From Rhizophagus irregularis (taxonomy: Eukaryota; Glomeromycota; Glomeromycetes; Glomerales; Glomeraceae), in contig NC_089450.1 in assembly GCF_026210795.1 (NCBI RefSeq), positions 2,232,001-2,296,000 of the forward strand: a stretch of 64,000 bases of DNA. Reading direction: 5' to 3'. A program made the translations under genes and the position numbers. The notes under the pieces were generated by a model. It saw only the letters and a list, made by a program, of their open reading frames with translations, searched no databases and was not told the DNA's origin. Position 1 is the stretch's first letter. The number at the start of each line of letters is the position of its first letter. Below are positions 58,255 through 64,000 of this stretch, one piece after another.

Positions 58255-60810
58255 TAACGTGACTTTTTGGATTTATCGGAAATTTCTGCTACTCCTTTAA
58301 TTTTTCAAAGAAAGGTCATATTGCTGTTGCTAATGGTTAGGTTTAATTGCGATTATTCATTGATGGAAGGTAATTCTCCAAAAAAGATTTAATTAAAAGA
58401 ATTTCGGTTATAACAAAAAAGGAATTTAAAAAGAAAATAAATTATGAAATAATTTATATTATTGTCGATTTAATGATATTCAATACAATTATTCTTTAAA
58501 ATCAATATTCAAACAATATTAAATGATTTACATGAATAATTTCGTTTATGGAAGAAATTCAATGAAAAATCAGCAATTAAACAAGATTGATAAATTTATA
58601 TCCATCAATCTTTTATGAGTCTGATCGAGCTTTTTCTGATTTAAACTAGTTTTTTAATAATGAAGACTACTGCGTTCAATAGAAAGATTATACACGGTAA
58701 CTCCGTTTGATATATAAATCAACAAATGAGAGAGAATCAATTTTTTTACACGTTATAAAAAATCATTTTATGGTTGGTGTCTTTTCTTTTTTGTTTATTC
58801 ATTGTTTAAATGAATTTACAAGAAAGTCTTATCATTTGTACAGTACTTTAATATCTATTATAGTTTCAAATTCGGTACGGGTTATTTTTTTTCACACGAG
58901 ATTTGAAATATACTGAATATAACGTACTTTAAATGAGTTAATGAATAACTTTGTTTACTAAATTTAGAATACTGAATTTTACGAATCGGATAAATGATCG
59001 GCCGGTAGGCTTAAATTATGAACCAAGAGCAGGCGGAGCGCTGTATGTTCGAAAAATTTAACTATGCAACAACACTAACAAAAGGAAGCCTTCAAAATTA
59101 TGCTCCGATTGTAAAGGAGCAAAAGATTGGGTTAGTTTTTTTTCAAGTAAAGTAAATCAGATTGAAGAGATCATTAAAATTTAAAAAAGAGGATCGAACA
59201 AATTTCTAAATCCAAATACTAAATTTACTTTAAAATAATGTGCCTTGTGAATTAGAATATAATTTACCAAATTTTTCTTTAGAAAATTTGCAAAAATTGG
59301 CGATTTTCACAACTCAAAATTGCAGTAATAACTGATAATAATAGTTATGATAACGGTAAACATTCCTATTAAATAAATTCCTCCATCAAATTTCATTTAT
59401 GAATTGTTACAATATAATGCTGACAAACATTCCTTATAAAGTTGATTGTTTGAATATTCCTAAACAAAATAAGTTTTTTTCGTTAAATTTAATTCCGGCC
59501 AACATTAATTGATCGGTGTATAAATTTACCCTTTTTGGAAACCTAAATTTATAAAATTATAACATAAAAATGAAATAAAGATGGATGATATTAATATTAT
59601 ATATCGAGTGATTAAAAAATCAAGAAAAAAAGACTTGTTAAATACAGTGAGCATCCTAATCTTAGAAATCCTTTTATTTATAACTTCTTTACATAAAAGT
59701 GCCTATTCTATTTTGGTATTGTCTAGTATCGATATAATATATTTATTTGCTCGAGCACATTTTCGCACTTCCACCGAAATGTTGATGCAACGGTTTAGTA
59801 ACTGACTCAAACTACATATATATAAAAGGCCAAAAGCCTTAATAACATACGTTCATATTAGTGATGCAAACAACCCTTAATCTAAAAAAGATTATAGAAA
59901 ACAACTATTGCTTTTTTTTTAAAAAAAAAATGTCTATTACAATTTTATTATTGTGTATTAAAAATAGTATCAATATGAAATAAAAAAAAAAATTCTGCCA
60001 AATTTATTTCGCCCAATTCGCCTGGGCAAATTTTATTATGTTGATTAATGTCCATTTTACATGTTCATTTTACCATAGTGATAATTTGTCCATTTAATAT
60101 AGTAGTAGTTATTTGGACATTGACGCCAATAAAAAAAAATCAACCGTATGTATGTACTAGCTCTATAATATATATAATATATTGAGGACAAGTACGGTAC
60201 TGTATGGAATTTTTGGAAATTTTCGGAAATTTGATCAACTGTACATTTGCCGTACTGATCTTGTGCTGTGTAACGATGTAACGTGATTTTCGGAGATTTT
60301 TATTCAAAAAATTCCGTAGCGAATAACGGAGTTTTTTATTAATAAAGGAAACAAAATTATATTCTTATCAGTTTATACGATAGTAATGTGATTTTTTCTA
60401 TATATATAGTGATTTTTTATAGTACTTCGATAAAAGCGATTTTTTTTTTTATACAAGATATACTGTACAGTAAAAATTATTAACGCAATCAATAGAAATT
60501 GCATTGAATATTTTTTAAAAAAAAAATTGGGAAATAAATGTTTCTAAGTCCGTCGGAGCTTTTTATTATTCTTTAAAGTCAATATTCAACAACAATATGA
60601 AAGAGATTCAGACAATTAGATTGATCAACAATTGTCTTTAATAGATTTAAACTAAAAAGATAATTTATTTTGTTCCGTTACTTCCGTATGTAAATTTCCT
60701 TCTTAAGCGATTTATACGTAATTTAGGGCGCAACTTTGCAGTTTCGACATTTGATGAGAAACAAAGAAATATTTAAGCTTTACGTTACATCATATGAACT
60801 ATTCTGGCTA
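58255..60810 (+). repeat. Block R, copy 4, interrupted
   Basis: Two parts match block R: 58255-58925 (GGTCATATTGCTGTTGCTAA; GAGTCTGATCGAGCTTTTTC) and 60380-60810 (CTAAGTCCGTCGGAGC; GGGCGCAACTTTGCAG). The 1.4 kb between them has no match in the other copies and is probably an insertion. Within it, 59581-59805 is a 74-codon frame listed separately. Confidence 0.55.
59581..59805 (+). other. Possible small protein gene, unknown (74 aa)
   Basis: An ATG-to-TGA frame reads MDDINIIYRVIKKSRKKDLL, then a hydrophobic stretch of about 35 residues that could form one or two membrane segments, then a polar tail (FARAHFRTSTEMLMQRFSN). It lies in DNA absent from the other block R copies. A positive N-terminus before a hydrophobic centre is protein-like, but no relative is recognised. 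Confidence 0.25.
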
Positions 60811-60859
60811 TCATATTTAAAAAATTTTCTAAAAAACATGATGATCATAATAATTAGAG

Positions 60860-61370
60860 GTTGGAACCGACCGAAAAAACCTGATTAATCGAATAATTAA
60901 TCGGCTAATTAATCGGTTAATTTATAATAAGATTAATCGGTTAATTAACCGATTAATATATAAAATTTAAGTTTATAGTAAGTTTATTTTATTTTATTTA
61001 TATTTTAACAATTTTAACCTGCCATTAACATTTTATAATTTTTCGCGCACTATCACATGACATAATTAATGTTCCGAAATATTTATTTATACAAATACTT
61101 AATTACAAGAAATATTTTATAAATAGCGTTAAAAAATAAAAATAAAAAATAAAGTAAAAATTTATTAGTTTAATATATACAAAGTTCTTCTCGGGCTTAG
61201 AAAATAATTTTAATTTTTTTATTTGTTGCTGCTGAATACTAGTTGTTGATTCCAAAAATGACGACATTTTAGAAATTGTAGTGGAAGATGCAAGCTTTGA
61301 CGATCCAGATAAAGATTCTTTCAACATATTCAGAAAAGTAATCATTCAGTTCGTTATCATCCATGTTAAA
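60860..61370 (-). pseudogene. hAT-like remnant with TTAATCGG repeats
   Basis: On the left, TAGAGGTTGGAACCGACCG is followed by six or seven TTAATCGG/CCGATTAA units (60880-60960), including a perfect AATCGGTTAATTAACCGATT palindrome. On the minus strand, an ATG at about 61360 starts MDDNELNDYFSE. After a frame break the reading continues ESLSGSSKLASSTTISKMSS and LESTTSIQQQQIKKLKLF (61310-61195). A short acidic start followed by a Ser-rich linker is seen at the N-terminus of some hAT transposases, and the repeats resemble hAT subterminal repeats. No catalytic or dimerisation domain remains. The assignment is tentative. It is absent from the paralogous place near 38405-38590. Confidence 0.35.
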
Positions 61371-62297
61371 TAGCCACTTTTAATAAATAAAGTTTTATTA
61401 AATTTTTTATTTTTTTTACGTAAATATATATAACTAATAAAAAAATGTTTGTGACCTTGTTATGTTTGTAATTTAACTAAATTTGTTAAAACTTGTCCAA
61501 AAAAAAAAATATTATCTATTTTGAGATGATCTGCATTGACAGATTAAGGGATTCATAATAAGCCCTGCAATTCTTATTGAGTGTCAGGATTTTTAAATTT
61601 TCAGGATACGTTACACGAAGAAAATTTTATCCGTTCCACAACAAGCGATTGTTTATTCCGTTAATGAAATGATCACTAATGCAGGTTATTTATCGTTTAA
61701 TTGATCATAAAAGGAACAATCCTGTTGGAGTGAGGAAGTTTTTTTTTATAGAATCTTATTTTTGCGTCGCAATAAAAAAAAAATTTTTTTTTTTACGTAT
61801 TATTTTACGTCTCAATTGTTTCATTCATTCATTCATTCATTCATTCATGTATTTTTTTATTTATTTAGTCGCTCATTCGTTTATTTACTTTTGAAAAAAA
61901 AATTATTAACTGAATTCGTCAATTTTAGAATATTACACCATACTTATACAGTTTTGTTGACCCGAAATGTGATATAATGATGTGTTTTGACGAAATTATT
62001 TACATCTTTCTTTGTTGCATATTGCAGATCTAATCAATTAATTAAAAATTTATATTAGCCAAAGTACCAATCACACAGAGTTATTATGCCTTAAGCATTT
62101 TAATTTGCTGAAAATTTAATCGAGAAAAAAACGAGGTTATTTTCAAGTTCAAAAGTAAAATTTAAATTCATGCCAATAAGATGAACTAAAAAAATATATA
62201 TATATAAACTATATCAATAAAATATTTTAGTGATTTTCAAATTCTAACCATAAATTGATAATTAATAAAATTATAATCAAAATGCATGTATAAAACT

Positions 62298-62305
62298 TAT
62301 ATAAA
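62298..62305 (+). promoter_or_regulatory. TATA box of the second long FFNG gene
   Basis: TATATAAA, 59 bases before the start codon at 62364 and matching 39038-39045. Confidence 0.65.
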
Positions 62306-62363
62306 GCACCAGTTTCTCCTTGAATTTGGAACTTGTCCCTCAATTACTAGAATTAAAAAGAAA

Positions 62364-63116
62364 ATGTTCAATTTAGCATTAACTCATCGAACCCGTTCCA
62401 TTATCGAAAAAAATTCTTATGCCAAGATTGAATTGTTGCTACTAGTGTATGCGTTGATCAACGCGATAGATCTAGGGACCATTTTTATCGATATTAAACT
62501 CTTTCAAAAAATTCAAAATCTCTTGAAGAAATTTGAAAGACATGATCAAAATTTGACTTATCAATTCGAAATTTATAGTTCTCGGAAAATTAAATTACTT
62601 TTTAAAGGTAATTTGCCTTCAAAAGAAAATGATCTAGAGTTACAATTTTATTTTCACTCCATTAGTCTTCGTCATGTCCCTAAAATGTTGAGGAATATTG
62701 GAGTTTCAATAAATAAAATTGGCATATCTCTGCCTAGACAAAAGTCAATTCAATTAAATTTTAGTAGAGAACATCGACTCAAGATTCGTCATAAAAAAAA
62801 ATTGTATCAAGGAATTTCTTTAAGGTATAATCAGTTAACTTTGATGTTAAACTTAATATCGTATTATATTATTTCATTCATTCTAATTTTTCTAAACTAT
62901 GAAAATTTAAATCTTTTCCTAAACAATGCATGTCTGGTAAACAGACCTTTAACCGTCTTAAATAAACGGGTTAAACAGAGAAGGCGAAATCGATTTAATC
63001 GATTTACAAGAAAACAATGTGAACACGCAAGATTTATAAATCGGATAATAAATCTTACTCGACAAACCGCGAGTAATCCATTAAGAAATCAGTTTTTCAA
63101 CGGATTTACGTTTTAA
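62364..63116 (+). CDS. Long FFNG-module protein (210 aa, spliced)
   Basis: Exon 1 is 62364-62824 and exon 2 is 62945-63116. The 120-base intron has GTATAA and AAACAG ends, with the same phase 2 join as the paralogue at 39102. The frame is open from 62286, but the start at 62364 matches the paralogue, and the earlier codons overlap the TATA box. The N-terminal domain is shared (MFNLALTHRTRSIIEKNS; FIDIKLFQKIQNLLKKF; LRIRH-like basic end). A 13-residue addition follows KNSYA (KIELLLLVYALIN), and ERH is added before DQN. All exon gaps are multiples of three. The end is KQRRRNRFNRFTRKQ, NRIINLTRQ, NQFFNGFTF. The intron has no stop and is divisible by three, so retention would give a 250-residue form with a hydrophobic insert. 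Function unknown. Confidence 0.76.
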   Translation: MFNLALTHRTRSIIEKNSYAKIELLLLVYALINAIDLGTIFIDIKLFQKIQNLLKKFERHDQNLTYQFEIYSSRKIKLLFKGNLPSKENDLELQFYFHSISLRHVPKMLRNIGVSINKIGISLPRQKSIQLNFSREHRLKIRHKKKLYQGISLRYNQLTLMLNLISYYIISFILIFLNYENLNLFLNNACLVNRPLTVLNKRVKQRRRNRFNRFTRKQCEHARFINRIINLTRQTASNPLRNQFFNGFTF

Positions 63117-63705
63117 AAATTTCTTTGGCAAACAAATTGGCAAATCTGACAGGCAAAAAGTGAACATTATTTTTTAGACGAATCGTCATACTAAATTGTA
63201 ATCGTTGGCAATTCTTTTCTTAACGTATTTTATAGTGGCACTCATTATATTATTACTACTTTAAATCACCCTAAACATTAAGCTTTCTTTCGCTCGCAAA
63301 TGTGTTTTAAAAAAAAAAAATTTCAGATTTTTCTTACGAAATAAATGTTTAATTTATCATTTCGTTCTTATTCGTTTTCTGTAATGTATAATCGACATAA
63401 ACAAGTCAGTGATTACAATATTATATCACAACATTTTCTTTCTCCAATGACCCAAATAAAATGTTAGACTCTGTTTGTTTTTTGACTTTACGATAAATGT
63501 TTATAATATAATTTATATTTTAAGATTTCAAAATATAATTATGATACCACATATAATAATATATATATTATATATTTCGTACTACAGTAATTATAAGATT
63601 GTTGATTGATTTGTTTACAGATAAAAAATATCATTATGATTGGCGTTTCCTTCCTTAATTTTCTTATCAATTTATCTTTATAAATTGATATTAATATTTT
63701 TTTTT

Positions 63706-63835
63706 GTCCGGAGCGAAGCGAAGGACAATATATGTCTACGCACTATGAAAAAAAAAATCGGTCACGTGAGTTTCTCTGTCCGCCACGTGATCGTCACCCA
63801 ATGAAATCGGCAAATTTTAGTTTTTCGTTCCGGAC
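63706..63835. mobile_element. MITE with GTCCGGA(G/A)CGAA ends, absent from the paralogous site
   Basis: 130 bases. The left end GTCCGGAGCGAAGCGAAGGAC is itself a small hairpin; the right end inverted is GTCCGGAACGAAAAAC. The interior has CACGTGA twice. The matching position in the duplicate at about 40705 lacks it, so it inserted after the segmental duplication or was lost cleanly from the other copy. Confidence 0.65.
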
Positions 63836-64000
63836 TTACAACGGTTCCCGTTTCCTAGTTTATCTTCAAATTCAGCAGTAAATATTGATTGCAATGTTAT
63901 GTTTCGTTCAGTTCATTATATCTGGTTTTATTTAGTTGTTGACAGTTTAATTAAATACGCGTATATATTCATTATACCTACATGTATGCATGTAGTAAAA

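Larger units (their letters stand above)
61571..64000 (+). repeat. Segmental duplicate B, partner at 38590-40870
   Basis: Corresponds in direct order to 38590-40870: upstream flank with a TTCATTCATTCATT microsatellite (61825-61848), TATA box, spliced FFNG gene and downstream flank. Differences include a 130-base MITE at 63706-63835 only in this copy. The duplication runs off the window. Confidence 0.75.

Noticed and set aside
61762-61977. Frame with a HSFIHSFIH repeat
   Set aside because: Translation of a TTCATTCATTCATT microsatellite lying in a noncoding flank of the duplicated locus.
62286-62363. Upstream 26-codon extension of the second long FFNG protein
   Set aside because: It overlaps the TATA box conserved with the paralogue, which has no such extension.

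Overview
The window looks like AT-rich nuclear DNA of a fungus. Every recognisable part fits an arbuscular-mycorrhizal fungus of the Rhizophagus type: low GC, TTAGGG-type telomere motifs, short GT-AG introns, a decayed kinase of the type expanded in that lineage, and a dense mix of pogo, hAT, Helitron and MITE-like elements. The lineage assignment is an inference; no rRNA, tRNA or housekeeping gene was found to confirm it.

Genes are few and mostly small orphans. One family ends in a shared C-terminal module: a basic stretch, then N-R-I-x-x-L-x-R-Q, then N-Q-F-F-N-G-x-x-F. It has two 93-residue members (2717-2998 plus; 31618-31899 minus), two longer spliced members of 197 and 210 residues (39102-39814; 62364-63116) and a decayed short copy (41120-41288). 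A second family has two Asn/Ser/Gln-rich proteins of 187 and 190 residues (21413-21976; 48766-49338) whose ends are conserved and whose middle drifts. No function is recognised for either family. The only clearly identified enzyme gene is a spliced, apparently intact pogo/CENP-B-like transposase (25076-26937) inside an element with matching terminal inverted repeats (24658-27278).

Layout. 1-6.6 kb: a 93-residue gene, a small intron-like array and a long inverted-duplication arm. 6.8-11.9 kb: a transposon nest with a telomere-like array inside a TIR element, then a foldback-like element holding an hAT that holds a Helitron. 14.7-16.7 kb: a Helitron candidate carrying a ~113-bp-period array of exon/intron-like units. 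17-24.6 kb: duplicated blocks, the first Asn-rich gene, pyrimidine-rich DNA and a minisatellite. 24.7-27.3 kb: the pogo element. 29-35 kb: more duplicated blocks, the minus-strand 93-residue gene and a kinase pseudogene. 35-41 kb: a second intron-like array and the first long FFNG gene. 42.8-47.5 kb: a MITE cluster. 48.3-51 kb: the second Asn-rich gene. 54.3-56.2 kb: a second telomere-like array inside a TIR element, and an hAT. 58-64 kb: a direct duplicate of 36.6-40.9 kb with the second long FFNG gene.

Most of the window is a mosaic of a few ancestral blocks repeated in both orientations. One noncoding block (called R here) lies downstream of both Asn-rich genes and upstream of three FFNG genes, suggesting an ancestral unit of Asn-rich gene, block R and FFNG gene that was duplicated, inverted and then broken up by transposons. 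All similarity statements come from reading the window against itself by eye; no alignment or database search was run.
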